The translations under genes and the position numbers were made by a program. Positions 12,665 to 25,040 of a stretch of DNA of 64,000 nt are shown in pieces. The notes under the pieces were generated by a model, which saw nothing but the letters and a program-made list of their open reading frames with translations, made no database searches and was not told the origin of the DNA. Origin of the DNA: Agrypnia vestita (lineage: Eukaryota; Arthropoda; Insecta; Trichoptera; Phryganeidae); contig JADDOH010000317.1 of NCBI GenBank assembly GCA_016648135.1, positions 124,001 through 188,000 on the forward strand. The letters run 5' to 3'. Every line of letters starts with the position of its first letter. The stretch's first letter is position 1.

Positions 12665-14121
12665 TATTTTAAATTTGTTTTCTTGTTAGTAGGTAGGTAC
12701 TTATATTCATTTCCCATGTATTATTTTTATTTTTTATTGTCTATAGGTACTTCGATTTCTGATTTTTTATTTTTTAATATAAATTGTATCCCATCGAAGG
12801 GACTGTTGGCCCCCGAAACATGTTGATATTTTCAATGAATGGGTGTTGAAAACAAAGTATAGTTTCTATTAATTTAATTATTAGTAGTATGTTTTTCTGA
12901 AACATACCTTTGACACTGGAGTGAAGTGTAAAATTCTTTTGATATCCGCAACACAGTTATATAAATCGTATTTCGATTCTAAATATATATCTTTCAAATA
13001 GAAAAAAAATTTAGATTAAACTTTGTAATACATGTAAGTTGACTTATTTTGTCACTACCTACTATGTTTCGAGGTGTAATTAATGACTAACCTAAATACA
13101 GGTGTTGCCAATCTATTTAACGTAGACCCCGTCGCGTGATGGAGTGTTTTTGGTCATTAATGGTAAAAAGCCGAATATCGGAGATGGGTTGTGGAATGTA
13201 ATGTTATTCACACATATGTGCTTTCTCAGAATTCAAATTCTTTAGGATTTCAACGGTTTCGAAATTCTTCATTATCAATCCTGTTTGAGGTACCGGGTGG
13301 AGTAGTTTTAATTTATGATTCAAAAGAATGGTTAGCCAATTCCGATTTTTTTGTTGCCTGAATTTAGTTATGCAAACAACTTTCTCGTTTTTTAAACGCT
13401 GGTTTAAACTAATGTTAACATTGAGAACTCTCACAATATATTGAAGATTATAATCATACATCCTCCGGCCTGTCCTAAAATTTTCCACGTTCCAGTTACT
13501 CTTTTGAACCCTTCCCAAAACGTAGGCACCAACCCCTCTCCCCTCAAGGCCTCACCTACGATATAATAAATATGTATTATATTGAATATCATTCGTTCCA
13601 AATTTTGCATAGTTTCTCTTAGGATCCAGACGAGAATAAGTCATCCCTCACTTTCAAACGCCTGGACCAAAATTGTATAATACTTTGTTATTACTTACCT
13701 CCTGCATAACACAAAGGCATCCCCTCCCTCTAAGCCCGTATCTTAAATTATAACTGAATCTGAATCCCAACGCACCATCGGGTACGAACCGTTAGTTGAA
13801 TATAAATCACGAATTAATTAATCCTCAATTAATTTTCCGAAGAAGTAGATAGTGCGCTCAAACGTGTTAAAATGACGCGCAATGATTTGTGAGGCGCCGC
13901 CTTCGTCAGCAGGCCGGTACACTAATATCCCACTACCAAGTATGTAATTTAAAAAAAAAACGTAGCCAATTTTACGGATCGACGGCTTGGCTAATTGCTC
14001 ACAAGATTCGGAATATTCCTCTCCATTAGTTACATGACTATCAAGTTTCGTTATCGTAATGGTATTCAAAAGCGTTTTTTTTTTAATTTAACCAAAAACT
14101 CTGCCTCAATAATAATGGGCC

Positions 14122-14305
14122 TACCACACGCACAAGTATCACCACACTTTTGCATGCGCATGGCGGTTTGTAAACGGGGCACCGTGTACAAAACACCAAC
14201 TACACGCACGTTTGTACACGGAACACCGTGCGTGTAGTTGGTGTTTTATACACGGTGCAACCGGCATGCGCACGCAAAAGTGTGGTGATACTTGTGCGTG
14301 TGGTA
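14122..14305. mobile_element. Near-perfect fold-back MITE (184 bp)
   Basis: TACCACACGCACAAGTATCA continues as an inverted copy ending TGTGGTA; an inner block GTGTACAAAACACCAACTAC is also mirrored. Nearly the whole element forms one stem of about 80-90 bp with a short loop near 14215. Confidence 0.85.
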
Positions 14306-15414
14306 AGTCCAAATCGGTCCTATTGTTGAGGTAGAAGGTATGTCACCATTTCGAAGGTTACGCAGAAATGATGGGATGTTGTATTGTTATAACATTGCCT
14401 ATCCAGCTTTTAGTGTTGTTATAACTTGGCTTACCTGTCTACTGTCTACGTAATGTGTTCAAAAAATATCGAACCTTTGATCTGTGGAAACACATTTCTT
14501 AGTACACAAGTTGTGTCGGGACAGAAGAGTGCTCCATCTTCTCTGCCTGCTCCTGTGGTCAATTATATTGGTTGATTACTTCGTTAGTAATTAAAAGTTT
14601 CAAGTTATTGAATGTGTGCTTTACGTAATAATATAGTTTTAACAGACCAAAACAGCGAAACTTTGCCTTGGCTAAGCCTGTTTTTGAACTTAAATTAAAC
14701 ATTAAATAAACCATGTACAACGACTATTACCATTTGGTGTTCACTGCGTGTAATCATCACCTTCTTGGATAGTTATGCACCGGACATATTTTCAGTATGA
14801 AAAAAATGTCTGCACTTTAGTAGTCATCTTTGGGTGTATCCTTTTCCCAGATTCCTATTTGTTTTGAATCTCTTTTCGTTTTCAATCAATATCTTCGTCT
14901 GGGTGAGATCTGTGCGTAGAATGCGAGGGAATTCGATTTCCTTTATGGCAAATTGAAATATTTGCGTGCATCGGGGCGTCCGCATCTTATAAACATGCCA
15001 TTCAAAAAAACCTAACGCGTATATGGCTAGATATGTTCTTTACACTAGAAATGCACGGAGTGTAGCATCCTTATAAGAAGGTGCTATTGACAGACTTCAA
15101 CATTTAAAAACACCTCTCCGCATTTTTTTTTTTCGACATTTTCAGTTTCGGACCAACCCAAGAACAATACTTTGACTAAACACGTGATGTATTATGCTTT
15201 CGTCATTACTATTACTTGGAGAGGTGCAGTGATGACTAAACTACCCAAATACAATTTTATGTCGAAGTATGAGGGTGGGGCGTGGAGGCGGGGAGGACTG
15301 TTTCTGCTCGTTATTGGGGAATGTGGATAGTAGGGGTTAGGCATACGGAACGTGATTATTTAAAAACTGTACAGGATTATTTGGAAAACATTAATAACCT
15401 CGCAGGACCATATC

Positions 15415-15830
15415 CCTGCCTTGATTATGAGTCGAAAATGTTCAAGCAGCCATGACCTAATATCAATAGTTATGGAGATATGCAATATCAAAGTTCGCAT
15501 TTTTTTTCGACCTATTTTTTACAATTTTGCAAAACGTTGAAGTGTCATTAAGTAACTTATATCGATTACGAAAGCTTCATTCGCTTCGATACAATTTAAA
15601 AAAAATTATAAAACCCTGCAAAAATTCCAATTGGAAGGTTTTTATTATTTTATTTGACTTGTATTAAAGGGAATGAATTTTCATATTCGATATAAGCTAC
15701 TGTAATGATAGTCCAACGTTTTACAAAAGTCAGAAATATTGTAAAAAAGAAATGCAAACTTAGATGTCGCGTACCTCCATAACTATTGACCATAACTATT
15801 GATATTGGTCGTGGTTGTTTGAACTGTGTA
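15415..15830. repeat. Fold-back repeat family F1, copy 2
   Basis: It shares TATCAATAGTTATGGAGATA, CAATATCAAAGTT and ATTTTATTTGACTTGTAT with the 33078 copy; both arms are present. Confidence 0.75.
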
Positions 15831-16266
15831 ATTTGTACATAAGGATAATGAATGATCAGTGGACTTATAATAAACACAATACAAAATAAGACATTATACA
15901 ATAAAATTTTATGCACATGATATGGGAGTAGAAATGGGTAGAAAAAAGTGAGATGATATTGGAATCAGGATTAAGGAAGAGAAAGCCTAGGCTTATAAAC
16001 TTTGTATATGTGACTCAATGGTGACGACACTGAGCTACGTAGAGTTCACAAACGTTTTTTTTTGTGTAATAAAATTAATGTTAAAAAAGTCGATTTCGGT
16101 TTTACTTGCACGTCAAAATTGATAAGTATACAATTTTATATAATAGCGATCAAGATAACACTTATTAAGATAATGTAAACCAAAGAGAGTAGACCCCAAA
16201 TTATAGTTATTTAATACGTGATGTTACCTATCGAAATTTTTAAGATTCTTCTTAAAAATTATTGTA

Positions 16267-17989
16267 CAGTGGGTGGCCATATTATTAGGGACAGTGCTCA
16301 TATTTATGTAATTTCTGTATAAACCATTTTACGAGCAAAACGAATAGATTTTCATGTGGTTGTTTTATTTGATATTGCTGCTGGTATCATTATTTTCAGT
16401 TTTTGTAAGTGGCAATACTGAAAACCTGCGTCATTTTTGACTTAAGTGATGTTATCTCTCAATTGGTTGACGCTTGTTGAAAATTACCGATGTAAGAAAG
16501 TGGTTTAAAATATTTTAAAATTATATTTTCCAAGTTTTTTTCATCCTAAATAATTAAAACGTAAGTAATATTTATATTTGCATTGTATTTGCTGAATTTT
16601 ACCAATGAATTTCAATTTTTTTTACAATATACCGTGATTACCTCAAAATTGCTTTTTTTTAGCATGGGTAAGACTTCAAACACGTCCCCAAAAAAATGTA
16701 GAGACATGCAGACATTATTACTTCATTCCTCACATCCCCAGAGAAACATAGAAACTATTTCGGATGTTTTGAAGTCTGTAGTCAACCGTATAAAAATTAA
16801 AATCGATCAAAACAAACCCCTGGAAGCAGGCCGAATGGGAAAATGTGCAGAAAAAGGATCACCACTCTTCTTACCGATCGTAAAATCAGGGATATCTGCC
16901 TCGAAAATTGTAAGAAGAGTGTTGTCCGTCTGACTACGATGATGAACGACGAAGGAAAGAAAGTTTCAGAAAGAAGAGTCCGCAGGCGGTTAGCCGAAGA
17001 GAACTTGATTGGTCGTCGGCCTATCAAAAAACCACGCCTCACCGAAGCCATGAAGAAGAAGCGACTGTAATATACCAAACAATATCAAAACATGACTATT
17101 GAAGACTAGAGTCGATTAAGTATAATTTTTTTAATTATCCTGTTTGTCAATAACGAATCTTTGTGATAATTATAATATTTTTGAGGTATTATTCTCCGAC
17201 GAATCGACGTTTCAGATTTTGGTCGATAAAAGTTCATTCGTCTAACGACGCCCTGGAGAGCAGTTCCATCCAGACTGTCTTGTTGAGCGAGTTAAACACA
17301 CGGTTATTGTCATGGTGTGGTCTATTATCTCAACGAAGGGCATGGGGCGCCTATACATCGTAGAAGGGACCATAAGTCAAGACAAGACCAGTACAAGAGA
17401 GTACTAAAAACTCGCCTACTACCATAGCTCGAAGAATGGTTCCCTGGTAATGGAGAGTACATTTTATGCATGATTCAGCATCTTTCCACAAAGCTAGGAG
17501 TGTGACTGCATTCCTGGTTGAAAAAAAATTAAGTTTTTCCCTGGACAGGAAACTCACCAGACATGAACCCTATAGAGAACATGTGGGAGCTCACCAAATG
17601 GACAATCGCCAAGCAAGTGATCACCACCAAGCGACAGTTGATTGAAACACTCATCAGAAAATGGCATCACAACCCCGAACTCCAAAAAAATGCTTAAGTC
17701 TATATAAAGAGTATGCCCCGACCCATAGAAGCCATAATTGCAGCAAGGGGTGGCATCACTTAATGCTGAGATATTTTTATTAGATTTCTATTAATTCACA
17801 TGAACACTTATAAGAAAAATATACAATAGTTTTGCATACGAAACTTGTTGTTTTTATGATCTCAATAACACACCCTAGTAAATAAAAAATATCTTTTAGA
17901 CTTACAACCAATTATCTGTGTGATAAATGCTGTTAAACTAGAAAAAAGTAAAATCTGAGCACTGTCCCTAATAATTTGGCCACCCACTG
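16267..17989 (+). mobile_element. Degenerate Tc1-like transposon
   Basis: The inverted ends CAGTGGGTGGCCA(T/A)ATTATT are about 35 bp long, with TA flanks at 16265-16266 and 17990-17991; 1723 bp. The single plus-strand transposase is broken by several stops and frameshifts. Confidence 0.9.
16664..17695 (+). pseudogene. Tc1-like transposase remnant
   Basis: Pieces in different frames include an N-terminal DNA-binding region with SERRVRRRLAEENLIGRRPI (about 16965-17030), then SDESTFQILVDKS (about 17190), MVWSIISTKGMG, EYIFMHDSA (about 17455) and NSPDMNPIENMWELTKW (about 17552). These are the three acidic motifs of a Tc1 DDE transposase. Stops and frame changes lie between them, for example near 17070 and 17360. 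Confidence 0.85.
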
Positions 17990-18599
17990 TATGTTAATTG
18001 TTGTTTTACACATCAATGAATCACATGCCATTTTTATTTTATCTTATTGTCTGCTTTGTATATCCTAAACAACGTACATTTCTTACGCGTCTTAAATGTG
18101 ACCCCTTAATTTCGCCACCTTATATTTTCTTCTGTCGCTTCCTCCTCGCAATGCCATTCACGCTCGTCCTTCGTATTGCTCCTCCTCGTTACTCTTCGTT
18201 ACAATTGTGTGCTTATTCAAATTTCCGAAGCGTGGCAGTGGCGCGTTCGATCTTGCTAATACAAATAATAATAATAATTTTGATTTATCTTTCTTCCCGT
18301 TAAGGGGCAATAAATCTCCCCTCGGCAGGTCCGCCATTACAAGATTAGCCCGCGGCTCCCCGGGGGCCTGCTTGTGACGTATTTTATAATTTATTGCGAG
18401 AACCGAGGTGAAAAAATTGCGGGGCGCTCACTATCGAAGCAAAACTGCGTTGGAACATTTTTACCTCATAATTAGCGATTATTTTTGTACACTCATGAAC
18501 ACCACTATTACTGTTGTAGAGGATTGATTGAACTGCAGTAGTGATCACGGAAGGCAGGCGTGTGCAGTCAGTATATTACATCTATAGGTTTTTTTTACA

Positions 18600-18937
18600 A
18601 CTATAGAACTTTAAAATGAAATATAAATCATGGTAGCGGCCGTGGTATTTATTGGCTTTACTAAAAATATAATTTTATGCCATTAGTTTTTAAATATACG
18701 GTTAGTTTTTTGAATTGGCAACACTTTGACAGCTGACAGTTGATGTGTGCTCAGATTGGTTTACCACTTTGTCATGAATAACAATGCTTGCAAATCGTGC
18801 AATTTGTTAAGGAAATCGTGGTATCTTAATCATACTTAAACACTAATGGCATAAAACTATCTTTCCAATAAAGCCAATACTGTAGCTGTATCCACAATTT
18901 TTATGTGTTTAATTTCATTTTGAAGCTCTACACCTCT
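18600..18937. mobile_element. Inverted-repeat element (probable MITE)
   Basis: Arms at 18600-18695 and 18835-18937 share CTTTAAAATGAAAT, GTATT-TATTGGCTTTA and TTTTATGCCATTAGT in opposite orientations. The arms are diverged. Confidence 0.6.
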
Positions 18938-19634
18938 AAAAAACTTATTTAAAAAAATAAGCGATTCCTATTAAATGTTTATCTAACAGAATATTATTAA
19001 ACATACATTAAAATCGTAATAATATAATAATAATAGGATTATTACAAGATACTCGTACATGATTTACTTAGCAGAAAGTCTAGTATCCATAATATAGAGG
19101 ATTTTAAATGTTGAAGGTCATAAATTAGAGGCTTTAGATGAAGGTGTATGAAAGTGCGAAGGGGACCCGCCTCTAACATGCGGGTTCCTTTCGGCATTAG
19201 ATGTTTTAAAAGGTATATTGCGAAAAATATCGCAAGCAGTAAAGAACAAGATAATGCAGAAATAAAAACTACTTACAGCTTTGAAATAAATGTATTCAAC
19301 CAGGTTGCACGGCTGTTTTTTTCATTAAGTTACTCAATTGCGAGACAGCGCGCGGGCGTCCCGTGTCCGCTAGGAGCGTTCACATATTCATACGCTTTTA
19401 CTTATGTTACATCAAACTTCAGTTTTGAAGAGATCCAAAAAGCACAGTAAGTGGGAATGTAACATCTGCCACCAAAATCGAATTAAAAACCAAAACTCCG
19501 AAATGATAGTATACGTACAAAACACTCATCAGACCAACATGGGTACTGACTAAAAAGAACGAGTGTGCACTAGATGTTTATGACCGGTTTTATTAAATGT
19601 ATTTTGGCGTAAACGGTGAGCTCTATAGGTACAT

Positions 19635-19870
19635 TGTTTAATGAACCAAACCCCTCAAAGATGATCGAGATAGGACGCTTCTGCTCTATTCTATTCAGTT
19701 GTTTTGCCACGTGAAGAGGACGACCGAACAGCAAACACCGAGCTAAACACTAGACCAACAGGTGGAGCGACAAAGACGTACATGTCTGCCTTGGAAATTC
19801 AAAACGATGCGAATTAAAGATCAATTCACCAAGGGTTACAGAGCCAACATAGATGATTACGATGATTCTA
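19635..19870 (+). pseudogene. Possible second LINE RT C-terminal fragment
   Basis: A short frame-broken stretch reads like the LINE tail of the WFGHVKR type followed by a basic region, near 19690-19800. The evidence is weak; it could be chance. Confidence 0.3.
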
Positions 19871-19989
19871 AATATGTACTACTAAAACATTTATTCTTTT
19901 AAAAGTATTTTTAACTATCTACTTTTATTCCTGTGTGGTCCTAGTAAAACGCTTTTGATGTTCAGCATTTCTCACCAGAAAACTTTAAT

Positions 19990-20380
19990 CGAGACTTTGC
20001 TTTGATGATACGATAATCGGTAATCGACGCCGTAGACAAACGCCGGTCACGAACTTTCGACGCCGCCGCCGATTTTTCGGGCTGTTGAAGGTGCCTTTTT
20101 TCATTTCCTTAAAATTTCCCGAACCTCCCCCAGTTTTGTATTCCGGTCCTCGCCGAGTGTTTACGCGAGGAAATTAGCATATAAATTTTGTTGCCTCCGC
20201 GATGAAGATATTTTGAAAGCGAAGACATCTCTCCGCGCCCTCAGCGCTCCGGGGGAAATATTAAATATAAATATAAGGTTAAACAAAAGGAGGAGAGCGG
20301 GGCGGAGGACTATTGGCCGTAAATAATGAGATTCAGGTTGTAAAATGAGGTTACAGCTCGTCGTAAATCCACCGCTTTTT
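19990..20380. other. GC-rich island, possible cis-regulatory DNA
   Basis: Contains TTTCGACGCCGCCGCCGATT and long purine tracts (AAACAAAAGGAGGAGAGCGG) with no frame, no inverted ends and no match elsewhere in the window. Confidence 0.25.
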
Positions 20381-20574
20381 GTTCACTACTCGTCTTGAAA
20401 ATGTATCATTGTACAAATTATCATAACTCCATTTTAATAAGTATTTTAATTAGAGATCGTCGCGTATGCGTACTCAAGAAAAATCGAGGCCGAAAGTACA
20501 AAGTAATCATTCATAAAATTATTCTCGGACCAATCTATTATACAGCAGCGAAACGTGAGCCTGAACCCTGATAG

Positions 20575-20850
20575 AAAAATGTATGTTAAGTATTAATGGT
20601 TATTTAAAAAAAGTGGACAGTAGATAATCAAATAAAACCGCGAACTGGAAGCTTTGTACGACGAACCAGATATCGTGGCTACATTGAAACCACTCCATTT
20701 CGCTGGGTCAGACATGTACAAAGAATTGTACTGCCTTCTTTGTAAGTCCAATGTACTCACCTACGGCGCTGTATCAACAACCCCAAGACCACGGGTAAGG
20801 CCTCGAAGAAGATGGGGTGGTAATATTGAACACGTTGTACACCACTGAAA
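20575..20850 (+). pseudogene. Fragment of a LINE reverse transcriptase C-terminus
   Basis: The text LYDEPDIVATLKPLHF, followed in another frame by a basic glycine/arginine tail, resembles the end of RTE-type RT proteins (usually ...LRWLGHV and GRPRKRW). Frames are broken, and the match rests on this short motif. Confidence 0.5.
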
Positions 20851-23060
20851 GGCTTATCCAACTATTTATTTTTCTCATTTTTCAATACACGTCGTCACGC
20901 CGCATTTTCCTAGGGGTAGGTAAGAGTAGGAGCATCTCACTTATCTTCTTACCCTTCAGATTTCGCTTCTTCTACAGCCATCAGCCTTAAAAAATACTCT
21001 TCCTTTTGTATATTACGATCCTTTAAAATTTGTTCAACACAGTCGCCCTCTTTTTTTACCTACTATTCTAATTCCGAACATTCTTTCACTAGACATTCGC
21101 TCTAATTTGATCCATTCAAGGAATTTTTCTTATCTCTACAGTTTGCCTAACTTACACATCGATTTCAGTCTCAGTGGAAACTAGGTATATCTCTATTAAA
21201 TTAGTCTGTCATTATCCTTTAGCACTTCCGATAGTTACTTAAACACCTTGATATGATGGACTAATTCGGGGTGTCCTGAAGTCAGAAGTCCGTTATTCAT
21301 AATAATTTCTCCATTGTTGGAGACAAACTTTTTCATGGATTAAAAGAGTTTTTTTCGTTATTTTTCATTTTTTAGTTTTGTTCTGCGCGCTATATTCAAA
21401 GTTGTATTGCGCGCGTTGCCAGCGCGGAATTATCGCGCGCAGTTGTCTTGAGCGCAATTGTCGGGGTGCCAAAAGATTGATTTCACATGAAAGTTTTCTG
21501 TATGCATTGTAGCTCGAGAACTCGCCGTAATTTCGAGAAATGTAATATTTATTCATGTTGCTAAATTAGTAGGTATAGTTTTTTTCGACATGTTTTAAAA
21601 ATAACAGTGAATTAATAAAAAAAATAACCTGTTAATTGAATTATAAACCAATGTTGGCTAAAAATATTTTACAACTAAGAGGATATTCATTTTTACCGGA
21701 AATTTGGCCCGTAATATCCGCTGCTTGCGTACTTTTATATCAAACATTTTTTTATGCATAACATTTTTCCGTTTTAATCTGCCAGCTGTAATAAAAATAT
21801 TTATAGACAAAAAAAAGAAATTGTTACGTTTTCAGTCATGTTATTATTTCTTCATCTAGATTTAGATGCTTTAGTATATCTTAACTCTAAACCTAATTCC
21901 CAAGAATAATTATTTCGAATATCCGTCCGTAACCTTGCTATCCAATAGCTGATCTCGTTCCGTTTTCAAAATTGTTATCAATTAAAATGAAAGCATTGGC
22001 TTTATGCTTTTCAATAAAATACTCTGAAATAGATTTTTTTTAATGTTTCAGTTTAATGAAAGTTAAAACTAATAAGTGCATCCATTGCTATATCGCATAT
22101 TTCATTGGTACTAATCATTAATCAAAATACATCGTTCTCTACGTAGCAATGTTCGTCACTAATGCTATAAATTGAGGTACGACTCAAATAATAATGAGGA
22201 ATAAAAAGCAAAAAAAGCAAATATAATTCTCTATTTAATAATGTCCATTATTAACGTTATTAAGACGCTACGCTACTTTAGATAGCCCTGTTCTCATAAC
22301 GTTGACTGGCGGCCGAAATATATAATAAAAGTACGCCATTTTTTACGGGTTATAGCTAGTAAAATAATATTTTCATAGTGAAAACCATCCTGCGAAATGT
22401 CGGAGGCATCATTCCATGGTAGCAACCCCCCCCCCCAAGTTTTCTCAATATGAGTACATATTATTTATTTTCCCGATAGTTTTGTGCAAATATTTTCCCT
22501 CGCCGCTATTCACAAATTGCAGCTATTCAAAAATTCAACTCCCGCTCGGATCGCAAACTCAAACTTGAATTCGAAATTGAGTTTTGGAGTAATGGGTACG
22601 TTACCTATGTTTATTTACAATCGGCATTTTGAAAGTTGGTCAGGAATTTGCACGGGCTGCTTTGCGCTGTGAAGTAAGTACCCGCACTGTACTGTACAAA
22701 GTTAACCGACTAGTGAATGTTTGTTTCCAAGTGTGGAGTATGTAGTTCAAACTAATTGTAACTAAAATCTGAATAGTTGAACGGTAGAGTTCATACTACT
22801 GTAACCGGTGCTATACTTTGTGCGCAAACGCTTCTGTATAGTTCATACTGCGGAAAGTAACGCTGCAAACGGGAGGAGATGACGAAAAGTTAGAAAGAGC
22901 AGCAAACAAAAAGAGTGTGGAAGTCCACACAAAGGCACCGTCTTCCCGCACCCAAGACGTCCCAGAACTTGTGGATCTAGGCTGGGACCCTTCAGACAGC
23001 TGAGGAACCGCAATCGTAAGGGACAGTTTTCCTTTGACACGTGGGCCGATAATCGATGAC
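20850..23060. other. Unassigned AT-rich DNA
   Basis: Holds an 11-C run (22426-22436) and a CG-rich patch with GCGCGC at 21395-21460. No supported gene; the 109-codon minus frame at 22811 has no domain signal. Confidence 0.4.
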
Positions 23061-23067
23061 CGATTAC

Positions 23068-23136
23068 CAGGGGCGTGCAGTGAGAACAAGAAGCATGACT
23101 TGTATTTAAACGTGTATTTGGAAAAAAAAATAGAAA
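23068..23136. repeat. Left-end fragment of the 61226-type element
   Basis: CAGGGGCGTGCAGTGAGAAC and AAGAAGCATGACTTGTATT match the 61226 copy. It is cut off at the start of an F1 repeat; a possible right piece is near 23655-23690 (TTTCAGTTTCTTTTCAAAAT). Confidence 0.6.
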
Positions 23137-23147
23137 ACAAATATATA

Positions 23148-23310
23148 CGGGCTGTACCTGAGCTAGCAGCAGAAACTTAGCCGGTAGATTCCTGACTATG
23201 TTTTGAGTCTAAAATGTTCAAGCAACCATGACCTAATATCAATAGTCATAGAGGTATGCAATATCAAAGTTTGCATTTTTTTCAATATTTCTGACTTATT
23301 TTGAATATCT
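23148..23310. repeat. Fold-back repeat family F1, left arm only
   Basis: It shares GAGCTAGCAGCAGAAACTT and GGTAGATTCCTGACTATG with 33078. It follows directly a truncated copy of the 61226-type element at 23068. Confidence 0.7.
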
Positions 23311-24009
23311 CTATTATTTATATGAAAAGTTGATAAATTGATTCATTCATCTGAGAATGTATTAAACGGCACATAGGCTTAATTATATATACAGCGACGA
23401 TATATATATTTTTTTGACAGACCGTCAACAGGTCATTAATGACCCTAATAGGTGTCAATCTGTCAATTTTTCATATTAATAATGGGGATATACTAAAAAA
23501 AAACATTGTCATTCATCTGGAAAGTCTGCCTAGTAATTATTTAAAATATTTTTTATAAATCTAGTCTGTGCAATTATTTTTTAAAACAGTTTTATTCGTT
23601 TATCTAAGAATGTACTATAACGTCACATAAGATCAATTATATATACAGCGACGATATCTCTTATTTCAGTTTCTTTTCAAAATACGAATACTGCTGACGT
23701 TTCCTGAAGGTTGTAGATAATTGTGAACCATTCTAGATCCTACGATAGTGATGTTCCAAGTGACGTATTACCAGGGGTTCGGTCAGTGCGTAAATTATTT
23801 TTAGCATCTCGTTACAACAGAAGAAGAAGAATATAATTGATCACAAAAGCTTTATTTATAATTTATTGATAAACCTACAGTTATAATTTGAATTAAATCT
23901 ACAAACTACACGGAAAAAAGATTAAAAAACAAACCTCCCGTTTTGAAATCAGATTTTGCGCGTACCGTCTCTGCCTTTGTGGGATTATTGAATTATTAAT
24001 GTAAATATA

Positions 24010-24333
24010 TCATAAAAAAAGTATTATGTAAAAGGAAAAACTCGACATTTTCTTCTGAGAATTATTCTTCGGGCGATTAAAATCACTGTTTTCGACATAA
24101 GTACCAAATTCATCACAGCTTTTCATAAAATTTAGCTCGTAATATTTAAAAACATTCGCGCGATAGAAAGCTTTTCCCTGTTCTTCGCGCCTGGAGTAGG
24201 CATTCTCCGCAGCTTGGCTAATGGCATCTTGCAAGTTTAGTTTAAATGTGTTAAGCCAGATTTGTAGTTGAGAGCCACAACATTTGAGTCGTTCCAGGCA
24301 GATAGAGTAAGTAAAAGGCTTAAAATCATCCAC
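24010..24333 (-). other. Unexplained 107-codon frame
   Basis: Minus-strand text includes AISQAAENAYSRREEQGKAF and FKYYELNFMKSCDEFGTYVE, which looks more protein-like than random AT-rich frames. A second frame from the ATG at about 24331 reads MILSLLLTLSAW, like a signal peptide. The two are in different frames and no family is recognised. It may be a decayed secreted-protein exon. Confidence 0.25.
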
Positions 24334-24519
24334 TCCACAGTTAATTTACTTATTAATTTACTTATTGATTAAACGCGCAATTTTATTTTCATCTACAAAG
24401 ATTTAAAAAAAAAATCTTTACTATTTTTTATTTAAAATAGAGATGTGATCACGGAATGCGTGTCGCATCAATATTATCCTACTATTCTCAAAATGAGCTT
24501 AACGCTTGTGCTATGAAAA

Positions 24520-24620
24520 TAGGACTAACTTTCTGGTGTCCTGGAATGGGGCTCGAACTCCCCACCACCACAGATCACTTGGCGAGCGTCATGACCACTA
24601 CACCAATAAGTTACTAAAAA
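24520..24620 (-). mobile_element. tRNA-derived SINE (second family), minus strand
   Basis: Reverse complement shows TTGGTGTAGTGGTCATGACG, then GAGTTCGAGCCCCATTCCAG, the same A- and B-box arrangement as at 6762. Confidence 0.6.
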
Positions 24621-24771
24621 TATTTTTTTTCTCAACATTCTCTCCCATAACTATAAAGAATTGCTTTATATTTTCTAAAACTAGGTAGGTAATTAAATCG
24701 ATTTTATAAATACTTTGCGAAATTTAACGAAATACTATAAAAAATCGGACTCACTTTTGGTAATTTTTATG

Positions 24772-25040
24772 CAACTAGATGCAACCCGTCAAAAATGACG
24801 GTACATTAGTTGGCGTCTTTGCTAAGCACTAGTATATTTATAATATATTTTTGGCCGTCCATGGAGAGGCGACCGTAGCACCATGTGTCGAGCGGTCGGT
24901 TCGGGTTTGGTGGTCCGGGGTTCAAGCCCTATCTCCGGCCGTTTAATTTTTTTAGCTGTGAATTCGTACGAAATTACGGACGCTACATAAAGTTACGGGG
25001 ACATATAGACGGACAGACAACAAAATTATTTTGTTTGATT
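24772..25040 (+). mobile_element. tRNA-derived SINE, copy 2
   Basis: Same family: GTCAAAAATGACGG, CTTTGCTAAGCACTAGTATA, GAGCGGTCGGTTCGGGTTTG, GGGGTTCAAGCCCTATCTCC, and a tail ending GACGGACAGACAACAAAATT. Confidence 0.75.

Noticed and set aside
13204..13518. 104-codon minus-strand frame
   Set aside because: No motif, no splice context and composition as in the AT-rich flanks.
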